DNA of 64,000 nucleotides from Monoplex corrugatus (GCA_030674185.1 CM060306.1:45638983-45702982); one strand, 5' to 3'. Shown: positions 47,540 to 60,830, counted from the first letter of the stretch. The notes: generated by a model not told the origin, from the letters alone. Numbers and translations are program-made.

Positions 47540-48012
47540 GTTGTCTGCAGAACGGATCCTGTTTGTAAACAACCCACGTGAGCGGAAAAGGAAGTCTGTG
47601 ACAAGCTTAGGTTTACATCTTCGGTAGTTTCCGTAGTTAGGTGACAGGTGAAACAAGTTGTCTTCGTATAATTTTGCCATCTGATCTTTTTGAAAAAAAT
47701 GGAGACAGTGGCCATATGTTGTCCTGGAAAAGTTACTGCATCAACAAATCGTTACCTTATAAATAAATTTAATACTTTTATTGGGATATGCACTTTAAGT
47801 ACGTTTTATATTGTAATGAAAATAAATAAGCCGTGGTCATTTTCTTTGCTCGTCACCGAAGGAAATCCGTCGGAAAATGCCGAACATCGGCGAGCGGTCC
47901 CTTGTGTGCCGTATCACATGATTGGACTTTCCTCAACTTGAGCAAAGTTGGAAGCCGAATTGGATTGTACTGTAATTTTTGCGACTTCTCTAACATTTTT
48001 TGGAAATCCGGG
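47540..48012. promoter_or_regulatory. Candidate bidirectional promoter of TECPR1 and BRI3
   Basis: The most CpG-containing stretch between the two start codons (e.g. 47840-47905, with GTCACCGAAGG and GGCGAGCGG). CACGTG at 47575-47580 (context CCCACGTGAGCG, i.e. TCACGTG on minus), and an inverted CCAAT (ATTGG, about 47919-47923). An excellent + strand donor (ATCCGG|GTGAGTATT, GT at 48011-48012) suggests the end of a noncoding BRI3 first exon. Transcription starts are not visible in sequence. Confidence 0.5.
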
Positions 48013-48628
48013 TGAGTATTCTGAAATACAAAATGGACAGTTGTGTAAGCAAAAGAAAGACCTAATATAATCCTTGGTAGATATACTAGATTACTACTCA
48101 TGACAACAGATACCAGTACGGCAATAGTATTGACAAAGTGGAAGAACAACAATCCACTTCTGGATCGAAACGAGATTGGGAGTGTAAGCTGTTTCTTCCG
48201 TGTCCAATATTAGATTAGTTTCGAAAGTGTAAATTGTGTTTGAATTCAAAATGAAATTTGCATGGCTAATCACTGTGAATCACGCTAACTTGTAAAATCT
48301 GATTTTATTGAAAGGTTGTCCAAAATTCATTTTATGAATGGATAGGGCCACATTTTCCGCACTTCAGGTCGCTGTGGTGGGTGTTACCAGTTTTCACGAT
48401 GATGTGACAATGAATCATTCAGATAGTACGACAGCATTAAAACTGAACTCTAAAGACATGTCCACTGCCTAGATTTATCTGCTGCAACCTCCCAGTTATA
48501 CTATAGGTGCCAGAATAATCAAGTTTGATTGTGGGCCCTTAACTTAAGTTAACACTGAAGAAGAAGAAGAAGATATAGTGACACACTAACAGTACGACAA
48601 CATAGTGATACACTGACACACACACACT

Positions 48629-48632
48629 CTCG

Positions 48633-48696
<64 letters not shown>
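48629..48696. repeat. (CT)n microsatellite
   Basis: CT run in the first BRI3 intron. Confidence 0.96.
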
Positions 48697-48698
<2 letters not shown>

Positions 48699-48699
48699 G

Positions 48700-49575
48700 T
48701 GGGGTATGTGTGTGTGTTATTTCTGCGGATCCATGTATTCATGAATGTTTATTATTGAATGTATGTTTTTTAAAGTCTTTTTTCACTGGAAAAGATATAA
48801 ACTCTGTTGACAGGCACAACCATATTCAACTTCAATCGCAATGACACTCAGAGACAAACACACACATACAATGATACATGCACACACACACACATGCATG
48901 CACGCATTGACATACATACTGGGGGAAATAGCCTATACAATAAATGATCTTGACTCTGACACATGGAGTGATAGAGTGACAGCCATTTGCTCTGGAACAT
49001 AACTGTTAATTAATAAAATGTTATATTATTTTTGTTCTTTTATCTTTGCTTCTGTCGTCTTGTATGACTTTGAGATTCATAAAATGGTGAAGGATATCTG
49101 TCATGAATACATCCTAGTGAAAAAAATGTAACTAGTATGGTCAGGATATGTGCTCTCTCTATGCTCTGTATTGATCAGTGAATTACAGTTTTACATACAA
49201 GGAAAAAGTAAATAGAATAATGTGTTGAATGATTTATTTCTTTTCCAAAGTTATGTAGGGCCTAGTTATTTTCACAGGGGATTATATTTTTAGTGTGTTC
49301 TAAAACATTCAGCTAGAGAGAGAGAGCCACTTTGTGTTTGTCATTGTGTGAAAATTGGTGTTTAATAAGTTATTAAATTTACATAAAACGATGTTTATCT
49401 GTTGATATTACTCAAACATTCTAGCATTTTTCATTCTAGTTGTTAGTAGAATGAAGTTGATTTTGATCTTATTATTACACCATCCTATAACGGACAGAGA
49501 GAAAGTAACAATTCATAAAGAAGAAAAATATGATTATGATGATGCCAGATAATGAATGTCGTTGTCATATTTCTG
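48700..49575 (+). other. BRI3 5' UTR intron
   Basis: AT-rich, with an AC-rich patch near 48870-48900; no exon or repeat copy recognised. A splice acceptor TTTCTGACAG ends at 49579. Confidence 0.4.
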
Positions 49576-49596
49576 ACAGACTTTTAGACAGAAGTC

Positions 49597-49654
49597 ATGG
49601 CTGAAAACCCGCCACCATATCAGGATGCGATCAAACAACCAGCACCACCTGGAG
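49597..49654 (+). CDS. BRI3: BRI3 exon 1 (coding)
   Basis: ATG at 49597-49599 in the context AAGTCATGG, 19 codons plus one base, donor GTATTTA. Encodes MAENPPPYQDAIKQPAPPG. Pro-rich cytosolic end with a PPPY motif. Confidence 0.94.
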
Positions 49655-52446
49655 GTATTTAAGGTTTTATTTTCAAGAACCTCTGATTTATGAGTACGAC
49701 TGTGTGTGTGTGTGCCCCCTATGTTGGTTTTTTTTTCCCTTTTTTAGTTGCAGTCTGTGTCAGAGCCTTATTGAATTTGAAATTACTTTGCTCTCTAGCT
49801 AAATGAGATTTGCATGCGTTATGTCTGCATGTTTTATGTATGTGGGTATATTAGTGTACTATGTGTAAGTATCTGTGATATGGCAAGTTGTGTCAGTGGG
49901 TCAATATGTTGTAGTTCTTAGCTTCAGAATGAGAACTTTGCAAAAATGGGAATGAGATAATGAAACATGTTTTTGTTTATTTTTCAGTTTGGGTGGTTTG
50001 CTTACTTAACTTTGTCTGCCCCTTCCCTGCCTTCCTCCTTCTCCCTTCCCTCCTCCCTCCCCCCCCCCCTCTCTCTCTCTCTCTCCTCTCATTCATTCTG
50101 ACTAATTCAGTCTCAAATTTTAATTAACCATTTGAATAGATTACTGTAGTAGTGTAAGATAGGATTGTTTAGTGAGATTACACATTTGCCCAAAGTAAGT
50201 TTAGAACAGTACTCATTATATTTCTGCATTTTTACTTCAACTTGTGCAAGTTTTATTCTCTCAATACCCACAGTGTACCAGCCACAGCAAGCATATGGTG
50301 CCATTCCCCAAGGAGCTTATGCACCAGCTTCTGCCCAAGGTGGACATGCTCCTCTGCCCAGTCACAGTGGATACGCTCCACTGCCTCAAGGAGGCTATGT
50401 GCCAGCACCTCAGCCAGCTGGTGCAATCCCTACCTACCAGTACAATGTGACAGTGGCTCAGCCTTCTGCCCAGCGAGTAGTGGTTGTAGGAGGATGTCCT
50501 GCATGCAGGGTAATAATAAAATACTCTGGTACTAGTAGTTAATAATATTGAAATGATTATCTTCTGGTTCTTCTGTCTTGCTGAAAGACCTTAGTCAATA
50601 GGGTATCTTGTCATTCCCGTGGACCTGAAGAACAGAGGGGGTATCTAACTAAGAGGAAGACTACTTGATAGCATGTGTCATCTATTATGTTTCATGAAGG
50701 CTGTTTGCATGAGTTCCTATGTCTCTACTTGATAGTTTGTGTAGCATTTTCCGTAGGCATACTAGCAGTTGTGGTTTGATCTATTAATGTTAAATGAGAT
50801 TGTTTTTGCTCTTAGTGTCAATTATTGAGATAACCCAGAAATACTAGGTTGCTTTTTCTGTAGCCTTTCATTTCTAATCATGATTATAGCCATGGTTCAG
50901 CAATCATCACATAAATATTTAATAATCAGTTGGTCACATGCTTATGTTCACTTGCGAATTTATGGCAACTGCCTTGCAGAGCATATGAAGTGATTTCTCA
51001 GCAAGATTTTGATCAATTTTGATGTGGTTCTTTGTTTTTTATAAAACGATAAGTTATTGATCATGTCTACATACGGTAGTACATGACTGCCAGCAGATAC
51101 ACTGCAGAAGAGTTGACTAGAACTTTCTTTTTGCTGCGTAATGGCAACAACAGAGATGATGAAGAGATGATAGGAAATGAAGTGATGTTGATCAGCTCAG
51201 AGTGACTCATGTGATCATTATAATCCTGATGAGGATTACATGCCGCCAAGTACATTGACCGGTATGGGACATAGTCATTTCTTGAAATCTTAGTTATAAT
51301 AACTTATATTTCCATGATTGTGAATTATCTCATCCTGTCAACATTGAAAATATAATTTTAAGTTCTTTCTCATGTAAGGCATTGCTGCACATTGTATTTT
51401 GTTGTTGTTGTTGTTTGTTTGTTTTAGTTTTATTATTTCTACACTTTTATGATGTCTGAGTAAAGACCAGTTAATCTTTCAGAAGCTCTTATGTTGGTTT
51501 TATTTTGAATGGTTATATTAATAAGGGAATGAGTAGTATCAGGGTCAGAATGGATATGTGTGCCTTTGATACTGGTAACGAGTATATCGAATACTAAAAG
51601 AAAAAAATGACTTTGTTGTTATGAAGTTGAGCTTTCACAGATAAGCTTTAGTTCTCATTTTTTAACTGATTCAGGTAATTTATATCAAGACTGTAGAGTA
51701 GTCTCTTTTGTAATGTTTGCATTTTTGTAACTATGATGATTCAGATTTGGATTAATCCCTAGGATGTGCAAGTCTGTATTTATGATATGTTTAAAATAAT
51801 GCATCTCTTCAGTTCAGTCTTTCGGATTACATTGAAACAATGTTGGATGATGCTGGTTTGGTCCATAGACGTTATCAGAATAATTTTTTATATCTGTCCA
51901 TCATTTTTATTACAAGAATCGCATAGACAGTGAGTGTCAGTGCTTTTTTTTCTATTTTGAAATCAAGTTCCTATTTAAAACTACTTTTCTTGATCTGGGG
52001 TTATTTGATACAAATTATATATGCATTCACAACCATATTCAGTCCTATTTAAAAACTACTTTTCTTGATCTAGGGTTGTTTGATACAAATATATATGTAT
52101 TCACAACCTCATTCAGTCCTAATCTCATGCTCTTGTCTCTTAGTAGTTGAAAAAAACATACAGAAAGTAGAATACTGTTTTTGTCTGAGATATTGAGAAA
52201 TATTCTGGTCTCTGACGCTGTAGAGGTGATACGTTATGACTTTTGTTAGGAATATTGATAAAAAGTACACATAAACATTGTATCCAGCTTCAACAGATAC
52301 GATTTTTATTTCAGGTTGGTATCCTTGAAGACGATTTCACATGTCTGGGTGTACTGTGCGCCATCTTGTTTTTCCCCCTTGGAATTCTGTGCTGTTTGGC
52401 TATGCGTCAGCGTCGCTGTGCTCACTGTGGGGCTGTCTTTGGTTAG
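49597..52446 (+). CDS. BRI3: BRI3, brain protein I3 (whole gene, 3 coding exons)
   Basis: Exons 49597-49654, 50274-50509, 52315-52446; 426 nt, 141 residues (human 125). Introns are GT-AG and phases join (1, 0). Starts MAENPPPYQDAIKQPA; the middle is Pro/Gly/Ala/Gln/Tyr-rich with tandem GY.P-type motifs; then [11 protein letters not shown] and VGILEDDFTCLG, one hydrophobic segment (VLCAILFFPLGILCCLAM) and a CAHCG tail. Vertebrate BRI3 has the same [23 protein letters not shown]...RRCPNCG. The BRI3 family are small endosomal/lysosomal membrane proteins of unclear function linked to TNF-induced death and BACE1. Divergent neighbour of TECPR1. Confidence 0.96.
50274..50509 (+). CDS. BRI3: BRI3 exon 2
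   Basis: Acceptor ATACCCACAG, donor GTAATAA. Reads YQPQQAYGAIPQGAYAPASA and so on, with repeated GG/SGYAPLP units (HAPLPSHSGYAPLPQGGYVP), then [11 protein letters not shown]. Confidence 0.94.
50510..52314 (+). other. BRI3 intron 2
   Basis: No exon seen. A ~75-bp tandem duplication lies at 51966-52125: TTTAAAAACTACTTTTCTTG through TTCACAACC, with a few substitutions. Confidence 0.6.
52315..52446 (+). CDS. BRI3: BRI3 exon 3 (terminal)
   Basis: Acceptor TTATTTCAG, stop TAG at 52444-52446. Reads VGILEDDFTCLGVLCAILFF, PLGILCCLAMRQRRCAHCGA, VFG. Confidence 0.95.
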   Translation, partial: VGILEDDFTCLGVLCAILFFPLGILCCLAMRQRRCAHCGAVFG

Positions 52447-53751
52447 TCCTGAACTGAGACCATCCGCTGGAGGTCAGCACCAGAGAAGGCGCTGCAGCAC
52501 ACAGTGTAAACATTGAAATCATTGCAAAGCAAGTGCCTGCCAGAACTTTTGACTTAAAAATTCTTCTTTTGGCAGATTACATTGTGTGTTTTTGGAAGCC
52601 ATGTCAGGTGTGATTTTATTTTTCGGTAATACATATATGCTTTCATACAGTAGCATCCTCGCAGTCTGTACATAAAAGCAGTCTGTTCATAAAAATATAT
52701 GAAATGTTGATGTTTGTGGGGATTAGTCACATAATCAGCTTTCTATGTCACTGTGATGGTTAATTTGCATGATTTTCTTTAATGACTTTTACTTGTGTGA
52801 GATGATGCATAGTCACTCATTAAAAACGCTGCTTTCTAAAATTGAAAAAGTTTATGTAATTGACTTGTATATAAAAACAAAAAACCAAGGTATACCCGGC
52901 AATAACAGAAGGTTACAGAAATTTTCATTTTAATTCATTGTAAACAGTAATCGTTGCTTTAATGAATTTTGATACAGTTGTCAGCAAGGTTTGTTTTTTT
53001 TGAAAATTCCTGTTTTGTTGCTCATTTTTGGTTATGAATTGATTCAGTACCTGTAAGAAGTAGACCATGTTAGCATCTAAATGCAGGATCCAGGTGCTGA
53101 TGAAAACATTCCATCAAGTCAGGTCTTGAATGGTTACATGCAGTTCCATAAGTATCATTGACATTTTGAGGATGATGACAACAAAGAAAATTTGTGAAAG
53201 AATGAGGCCCATGTATTTTGATCAGAGAGATTTCATTTTCATTTTTTTTAATATCTATGAGTTATATTCCACAGCACATTTTACTACAAAGAGACCTTGT
53301 ATATATACATAGAATACAGTAAAGTGTTTGTGGATGATTAATTCATGTATTTGTATCTAGTTTGTTTCATCTCAAAACTTAGCTATTAGAAAGTATTTAC
53401 TAGAGTGTGTAGCCTGTTTTCCTCTGAACTCAAAACACAAATAAGAATTGGTTCCTGGATCAATTATTGTGTTTCAATCTTTTGCTCAAAGGAAAGTAGT
53501 GTGTTGGCTTTCAAACAAGGAAATTGACTTGGTGTCTTATAGACAGACATCAGCTTCCTGTATACAACACATGTCTTTGTATTAGATTTTGCCTTACTTT
53601 TACAAACAAGTTCATTAATTATATAAACTAACGTGTATGTCTGTGTGTCCTTGCATTTTGAAATTTAGTATGGTGAGGCTTTTATTCTGTACTTTCATTG
53701 GAAAAAGAGGCTCAGAAAGAGAGGTGGAAAGATCACATATTACGCACCGTC

Positions 53752-53752
53752 C

Positions 53753-53843
<91 letters not shown>

Positions 53844-53880
53844 ATCTTTCTGTCTGTTCCTTTATCACTCTGTGTCTCTC
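53752..53880. repeat. (CT)n microsatellite
   Basis: Long CT run of about 40 units with degraded flanks. Confidence 0.97.
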
Positions 53881-53907
53881 TCATACTCTATAATACACAC
53901 AGACATG

Positions 53908-53910
53908 CAA

Positions 53911-53958
<48 letters not shown>

Positions 53959-54065
53959 CACACACACACACACACACACACATTCACACACACACACACA
54001 CACACTCACACACACAAACACATTCACACACACACACACTCACCACACACACACACCACACTCAC

Positions 54066-54106
<41 letters not shown>

Positions 54107-54107
54107 C
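53908..54107. repeat. (AC)n microsatellite with interruptions
   Basis: Several AC runs broken by ATC, ATTC and CTC. Confidence 0.95.
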
Positions 54108-54584
54108 ATAAATGACAACTATTGCAACACAAGATAATGAGTTAGGTGGGCTATTTATTTGTAAACTCTTATATGCACTTAGAGTCAGTGTACAGAGTTA
54201 CATGATTGTTTTAAGCTTTTTCCCATTGAGAATCATTAAACAGCTTTCTTGTAAGTGTTATTTTTCAAGTAGTCTGGCTTTCTTTAAGTGAAATTTCAAT
54301 GAGTAGAGTAAGACTTTTGATCAGAATCAACTAAAGTTTTTTGTAACCATGTTTTCTGATGATGCATGAAAACTGTGCTGTATTGCTTCTTATGTAAATC
54401 TACTACAAGTTGCAAAACAATTCATGTGTTCAAAAATGGCCTGACACTAGTAATATTAATCAACAGTTTTGTTAGAATTACTATACATTTCATGTGTTTA
54501 GTTTGCTGGAATGTGAATATTTCTATGATTTTTCCAATTTTTATTTTCTTGTATGATGAAAATTTTATTACATGATCCTTTAAT

Positions 54585-54712
54585 TATATGTATATCTTTT
54601 ATATAATTATATATATTATATATATATATTAATATATATATATATTTTATATATATATATATATATATCTTTACATACATTCATATGTGTATATATATAT
54701 ACATGTATATGA
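54585..54712. repeat. (TA)n tract
   Basis: TA-rich with ATATTT and TATATC interruptions. Self-complementary. Confidence 0.9.
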
Positions 54713-55007
54713 AGTTCTGGTTGACACAGCTTCCTGGCAATACTGTAGTAATTTTCATTTTTGCCATTTTGGCTTTAATCCAGTGAGATTGTTGAATTTG
54801 TGGAAATGCCTGTTGTTACCTTTGTTCTTTGAAAAGTGGTTCTGAGTTCATAATGCAAATAAGGGAGGTCACGGCATTGTTGTTGTGGTTGTGAAGCCTT
54901 AACACTATTAAATAAAGAATTTGCTTACTGTTACATTGTAAGACTGAACCTGCCACAAGGAAAACGTAAAATACACTCATTGTTTTAAGTCGTTTCTCTT
55001 TGTCACT

Positions 55008-55180
<173 letters not shown>

Positions 55181-56139
55181 CTCCTGACCTCCCAGTAAAG
55201 ATAGGTAAATCAAGCAAACGTTTGTTCAACAGTATATTTCTGTTAAAGGGAAAATAACCACACGTGGAAACAGTCAAGTCAAACAAAAATATGATTTTAT
55301 TTACTGTGTTGTAAGTGCCACTACAATGAAGTGCCACTACAATTGAAGTAGCCCTTTCATAACCAGTACTGCCGTGTTACTTCAAATAGAGAACTTTTTC
55401 AGGAAAGTATTAAAGGGTATTGATGTGGAGTTGGTAACCATTTGAAAGTGTTAATAGTGTTAACTTTGCATATTCAGCTGAGTAGTAGTAGTGTATATTA
55501 CTACCAGCATGAATTTATTCATTCATTTCTTAATAGCAGTTGGTAACAAAATGGTCATCAGCTCAGGACTCTTTCTTTCTGTTTTGTTTTATTTCTGTTA
55601 TACTTAATGTCATACATGCTTTGTTTTGTAGAGGGGATGTGTTGATGATTGAGTGTATGGTTGAGTTACATGTGTAATTTTCTGTTCATTGTAAATATTT
55701 GCCCTCTTTTCAGGTGTAGGATGTTACAAACCCATTTCATATGTTCTTGTGTTTTGGGGTTTGTTTGTTTTTTTTGTCTTCCTCTCATTTCCTTTGTCTA
55801 TCTTTCAGTCCAATTGTTTGTTTGTTTTCCACAAAATCCCAATTCTTGAAATACCTGGTAAACTGTTCAACTTTGATGTCTAGGTACTAATATTGTTTTC
55901 TACCAAGAAGTAGTTGTTATTCTTTCCTATACGGTGGTGGCTGTTATTTTTTCTAGTGGTAGTGAATTCAGAAACAGAGCTGTCACTTTGAACACTATCT
56001 TGTTTTTAATATTATAATGGTACAGTTTGGTATTTTCATCGACAGTTGATTCTTGATTGTGTTTTGCTGTAAAATTGTTTCAGTTTTATAAGGGATAAGC
56101 TTGTTCCTATGTTGTCAGCTGGTTTATAATTGGGGTTGT

Positions 56140-56240
56140 GTATGTGTATGTGTGTGTGTGTGTGTTTATGTATGTATGTGTGTGTTACCACATGTGTGTT
56201 TGTGTGTGTGTGTTCGCGCGCATGTATGTACAGATGTGTG
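56140..56240. repeat. (GT)n tract, interrupted
   Basis: GT runs with ATGTATG interruptions. Confidence 0.85.
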
Positions 56241-57239
56241 TTGGGGAAGAGGGGGAGGCTAGACAGAGGTGAGGGTGTTGTCATGATGTTATGACAGGGT
56301 TACAATCGCACAACATGACATAATCAGGCTAATGTTGAATGTGGCTGGAATCAAACATGCTTATACCAGTGATATCTTGTTTAGTATACATGTGTTATTA
56401 GTCTTATCATCAATTCTTGTGCATCATTAATCGGTCCATGTAGACAAGTGTATGCGTATACATGGAATGATAAATGATACATACTCATACAATTTATACA
56501 GAGTATTGCACTTTATTGTGATTTGTGCAAATATTGCTGAGTTCTACCACCTCTCTGTATGGCTACATTTTTGATAATACAATGCATTATTGTTATGTCT
56601 TTACAAGCTATTAATAGATGTGTTTCACAGAGGTTCTGAAATGTAAAAGGACATACATATGTAAAACATTGGGTGCAACACATGCATATGGGTGCAGTTG
56701 ATACTTAAATATTATGCATGCTAGCTTTCATGATTTCATGCTTTGGAACGGTATGCTTTAATGTCTTCACTTGATTGTATCACTTGATTTATCTGTAAGT
56801 AATGTTACACATGGATTGTACAGTAAAACACAATTCTTGCCGTTTGTGTTCCCTTGTGTTCTGTCCACTTGGAGTTTTTTGTTATTCTACGAGGTACTCA
56901 TACACTTTTGAATGTTATGCGCACTTCCTGACTTCTGTATGCATGTACAATAAAATATACTGAACAAGATTGGTGCTTACGCATTAGAACACCATTCATT
57001 TTCCCATTTCTAGAAGCAAAAAAATATCCGGTCATCCAGGCAATCTCCAACCAAACCTGCCTTCTAAGGTAATAACACCTACCTGCTCCTAATGAAGTGA
57101 ATACTTCCTAGGCACCATAAAACACAATACACGAGAAACAGAACACAACAACTGACAACACATACAAACAAACACTTGTGCCACACAACCATGTGAACAC
57201 ACACTGACAGAACTTAAGGACGAAACACAGGAAGAATTT

Positions 57240-57890
57240 TATTACTATATAATGAGCAACTCGTTACGCTGATGACACCGTGCTAATTGCAGAAAATTAA
57301 AAAGACCTACAAAATCTTATGAATATAATAGAAACAGAAAGCAAAAATAAAGGGCAGAGCTAAACAGCAAGAAGGCTGAAGTCATGGTAATCGGTAAAAA
57401 AACAAGAAATCCCCTCATGCAAAATAACAGCAAATGGCACAACATTTAGCCAAGTTGATAAGTTTAAATATCTGGGAAGGTCATCTCACCAGACAGAAGA
57501 TGCACATCAGAAATAGCCAGTAGAATCGGCCAAGCTAAAGCAGCATTCAAGAAAATGAAAAGCAATCTTGCCAACAAATGCCTGTCAATTAACATCAGGT
57601 AGAGAGTTCTTAAGTGTTATATAGAACCAATACTGTTGTATGAATGTGAAACGTGGACAGTTAACACACAAAGTCAGAACAAGATTGAGGCAACTGAAAT
57701 GTGGTTCCATGGACAGCAAAGAAAACAAATGAGAGTCTTGAAGGAGGCAGACACAAGGAGAACATTTATGAAGAAGGTTAGGAAAAAAACAAGCAACATT
57801 TATTGGACATTAGAAATTAGGGCACCAAATCACAACAGGAAAGCTGGAGGGAAAAAGAGCACCAGGTAGAACCAGGGAGAAATATAGGAC
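57240..57890 (+). pseudogene. LINE relic with the RT YADD motif
   Basis: 57264-57295 reads RYADDTVLIAEN before a stop (the YADD catalytic box), then KDLQNLMNIIETES, then KKAEVMVIGKK, ITANGTTFSQVDKFKYLG, and further on LYECETWTVNTQSQNKIEAT followed by EMWF and RTFMKKV. A degraded non-LTR reverse transcriptase of the RTE/craniofacial-development-2-like kind, with frameshifts and stops. It is the more complete relative of 34425-34850 and shares its Y.CE.WT block. Confidence 0.85.
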
Positions 57891-58020
57891 GGACTTGCAG
57901 AGCGGCTGAGGAAAGAGAGTGCCGCTATAGTTGTTGCAATCTCCCCATTTTCATCCTTGTCTTGTAGAGAATATAATCGTGGTACTTATGCGTGCCTTAT
58001 AGAACTGCACCTTCCTGTCA

Positions 58021-58268
58021 TAATAATAATAATTACAATATTTATATAGCGCAAAATCTCGATAAAAATCAAATCTAAGCGCTGAACATACACTTACGCA
58101 CGCGCGCACACACACGCACACACACACTTACACATGGCTATAAATGGGGAAAAAGAATAAAAGCAATGGAAAATTATAGAGAGCATATTATATACAAATA
58201 TATATTACAATGTGATTCCCCTCCGAGTGGAGACAGGCTACAGAGGGGGGATGAGTGAGGTCAGGATT
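58021..58268 (-). mobile_element. LINE 3' UTR and (ATT)n tail
   Basis: Follows the RT frame at 58269-58781 and ends in an (ATT)n tail near 58021. It matches 20205-20548 (opposite strand) through the same ordered blocks, including TTTTGCGCTATATAAATATT. Confidence 0.85.
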
Positions 58269-58781
58269 TTATGCAGAGGAGAAAAGGTGAGTTTTGAGAG
58301 CGGACTTGAAGGAGACAAAAGTAGGTTGCTGACGGACAGAGAGAGGAAGTTTGTTCCAGAAAAGTGGACCAGAAACAGAGAAGGCTCGTGGACCATAGGT
58401 ATTGAGCTTGGTGCGTGGAAAGTGAAAAGTCAGAGGATCGGAGGCAGAGCGGAGGGTACGTGAGGGAACATAGATATCAAGTAGGCTTGACAGGTAATCG
58501 GGGGCTGCGTTATTGAGGCTTTTGTAGCACATGGTGTCTAGTTTGTACTGTATGCGCTTTGATACAGGGAGCCAGTGAAGTTGTGCCAGGAGAGGAGATA
58601 TGTGGTCAGCTTTTTTCTTTTTGAGTACAAGGCATGAAGCATTGTTTTGAATGCGCTGTAGGATGTGAATGGTGGAGGCAGGAAGACCAGACAGGAGTGA
58701 GTTGCAATAGTCAATGCGAGACATTATGAAGGAGAGAACGAGTTTTGCAGTTGTTTCCACAGAGAGATACTTCCTGATCAA
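58269..58781 (-). pseudogene. LINE reverse transcriptase, C-terminal 170 residues, open frame
   Basis: Begins [20 protein letters not shown], then [94 protein letters not shown]. This is the conserved post-RT C-terminal region of jockey/CR1/L2-type LINEs ([33 protein letters not shown]). The frame is intact over 170 codons but its 5' part is gone. The 3' end, with UTR and tail, is complete. Confidence 0.9.
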
Positions 58782-59054
58782 GCTTATACTATACTATTTC
58801 ATGGACTGAGATGTTTAAGGAAGGGCTTTTGGCACACTTCATCAACACCAATCTAAGACTGTACCAGACTGTATCTTTTCTACACTACTCTTCTGGAAGA
58901 CGACAGAGAGCAATCTTACCTAGCCATACACCTTACACAAAAGGAGCCTACAAAGAATCATATGAATCTTCTGGCGCAGTAGCCTAACATCTACCAGTAG
59001 TAACTATGGATACCATCATTATGAAAGACCATGAAACAGATTGAGCACATCTTC

Positions 59055-59215
59055 TGAAGACAGCAGTTTCAGTTTCAGTTTCTCAAGATGACGTCGCTGT
59101 GCTCTGAATGAAGGTGCCATGTGATGGAGAAGATCCAGGAGGATCACGGGCACATAAGCCTGCACATAAACCAATGAGCTGGCCAGGTCCTGAGATCCTA
59201 TCTAGATAGTTCCAT
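59055..59215 (+). mobile_element. SINE-like element starting TTTCAGTTTCAGTTTCTCAA
   Basis: Second copy of the element at 35655-35885: CAGTTTCAGTTTCTCAAGAT to CCTGCACATAAACCAATGAG and CTGGCCAGGTCCTGAGATCC. Confidence 0.6.
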
Positions 59216-59229
59216 AACCTGGGGTTGTG

Positions 59230-59645
59230 GAGATGAGGTGGCATAGATGTCAACTTTCTGGGCCAGCACATGAGGCGACGCCATCCCTCTCCTCGATCAA
59301 ATTCATATTCATATTCACATTGTTTACCAGACTCAGAAAGGCAGAAGACTAACTGTCTTAGAGGTGGACGCGGAATCACCTATCTCTCAATGTTTTTACC
59401 AAGGCAGCTGGGCAATGCCATACTCTTCACAATTTCCAACTGCTGTGGGATCTTTAGCGTGCACAGCCAGAAGGCACACGGGTACGACTCGTTTTTCATC
59501 CCCTTCCGAAAGACTAGCCGTTCAGTTCGATTTTCCGGTCAAACTGAGGAGAAAAGGAGAGGCCTCTACAGGGAGCGAACCCTGGAACCTCGAGTTTAGT
59601 TATTGGCAGGCGAACGTCTGAACCATTCTGCCATTCTTCTCCCTT
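59230..59645 (-). mobile_element. tRNA-derived SINE, minus, with tRNA-like head at its right end
   Basis: Reading leftward from 59645: GGGAGAAGAATGGCAGAATG (A-box-like) and GGTTCCAGGGTTCGCTCC (B-box). The body contains GGAGCGAACCC, CCAGCTGCCTTGGTAA and TCGAGGAGAG-like phrases, GC-richer than the surrounding sequence. No complete cloverleaf; not a tRNA gene. Confidence 0.6.
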
Positions 59646-60704
59646 AAGTATCAACCAGACTTTTTTTTCACGGAACACCAGAGGGAAGATGTAAGAGAGG
59701 AAGACACAGGAACATCTAGTGAAAGACTGTAGAAGGAAAATGCAAGTGGCCGAAAAATACTGGGGTATCATACAGAGGCTGGTCCAAAACATACTGGAAT
59801 AGAGAATCTTTGTTGCTCACTATATGCCAATGGCATAATGAACAACAATTATAAAGTTTAGCGTACTTGAGTGACTCAGGAGAAATACAGTAATATACTA
59901 GATCAGCTGCAAGACACTGAAAAACGTATAAACCTACATGAATGCACGAACATAACGCATGAATAATCCAGTGATATTGACATTAAATGTCTACTTACAA
60001 CCATGTATGTAGGCCCTGTATATTTAACAAGTATGTTCGTAAACAGCTTTAGATAAATAAAAAAAGAAAGAAAAAAGAGTGTGACACGATTAAGTCACAG
60101 CTATTGTTTTCAGTCTAAACGCCGAATCATGTCCCTTCAATGTTGATCATAGTAAAATGTAAACAGAATAAACAGTTCTTCCACATTATCTAGACAGTAA
60201 GATTCGAGTGGCCTGACAGACACTCTCTTTAGGTAAGATTAGAATTATTACGGTGATTCTTGAAAGTCTATATTGCTCATATTCATCATTACTTTTACCA
60301 GTTTATGCCAAACTGTTGAAAAAAACATTGTCTGTGCTGGACTGTGCTGCTAAGTGACGATGTACCAATAACCCATCACTGATAAAGATCAGGTATGGTG
60401 TGATACAACCTTAGCTTTACAGTACAAAATTATAGAAGTATACTTGAGGGGACCGTTGGGTAGTTTGTTAACCGTGACTGTTGATTTGACTGAGTCAGAA
60501 ACTTTGGCTGATCTGGTCAAACCAGAAAGTTTCAGGAATGTATTACCAATCATGAGCAAACTGAGGAATAGATTCTGTAATGTACAATATTTCAAGTAAA
60601 TTCGGATAAAAACCATTGCAATAAGCTTAAGGTTTAGTGTGTGCTCATTTCAATTTCGCCTGAAAAAAAGGAGAGTGTTCCATGTGTGTGTGCCTCTGTG
60701 AGTG

Positions 60705-60709
60705 TGTGA

Positions 60710-60766
<57 letters not shown>

Positions 60767-60830
60767 AATGCGTGCCCATGCACGCCCACTGGTGTGTGTG
60801 TATGTGCGTGTGTGTGTCTGGTGTCTGTAA
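60705..60830. repeat. (GT)n tract
   Basis: GT run with interruptions (ATG, GCC), next to a CAAAACAAAAACA tract and family C. Confidence 0.95.

Noticed and set aside
49597..49654. Non-coding explanation for the BRI3 first exon
   Set aside because: The short exon reads MAENPPPYQDAIKQPAPPG with a correct donor and phase into exon 2, and BRI3 proteins have a Pro-rich N-terminus, so it is kept as coding.
53637..54137. 166-codon frame of Ser-Leu then Thr-His repeats
   Set aside because: Translation of (CT)n and (AC)n tracts.
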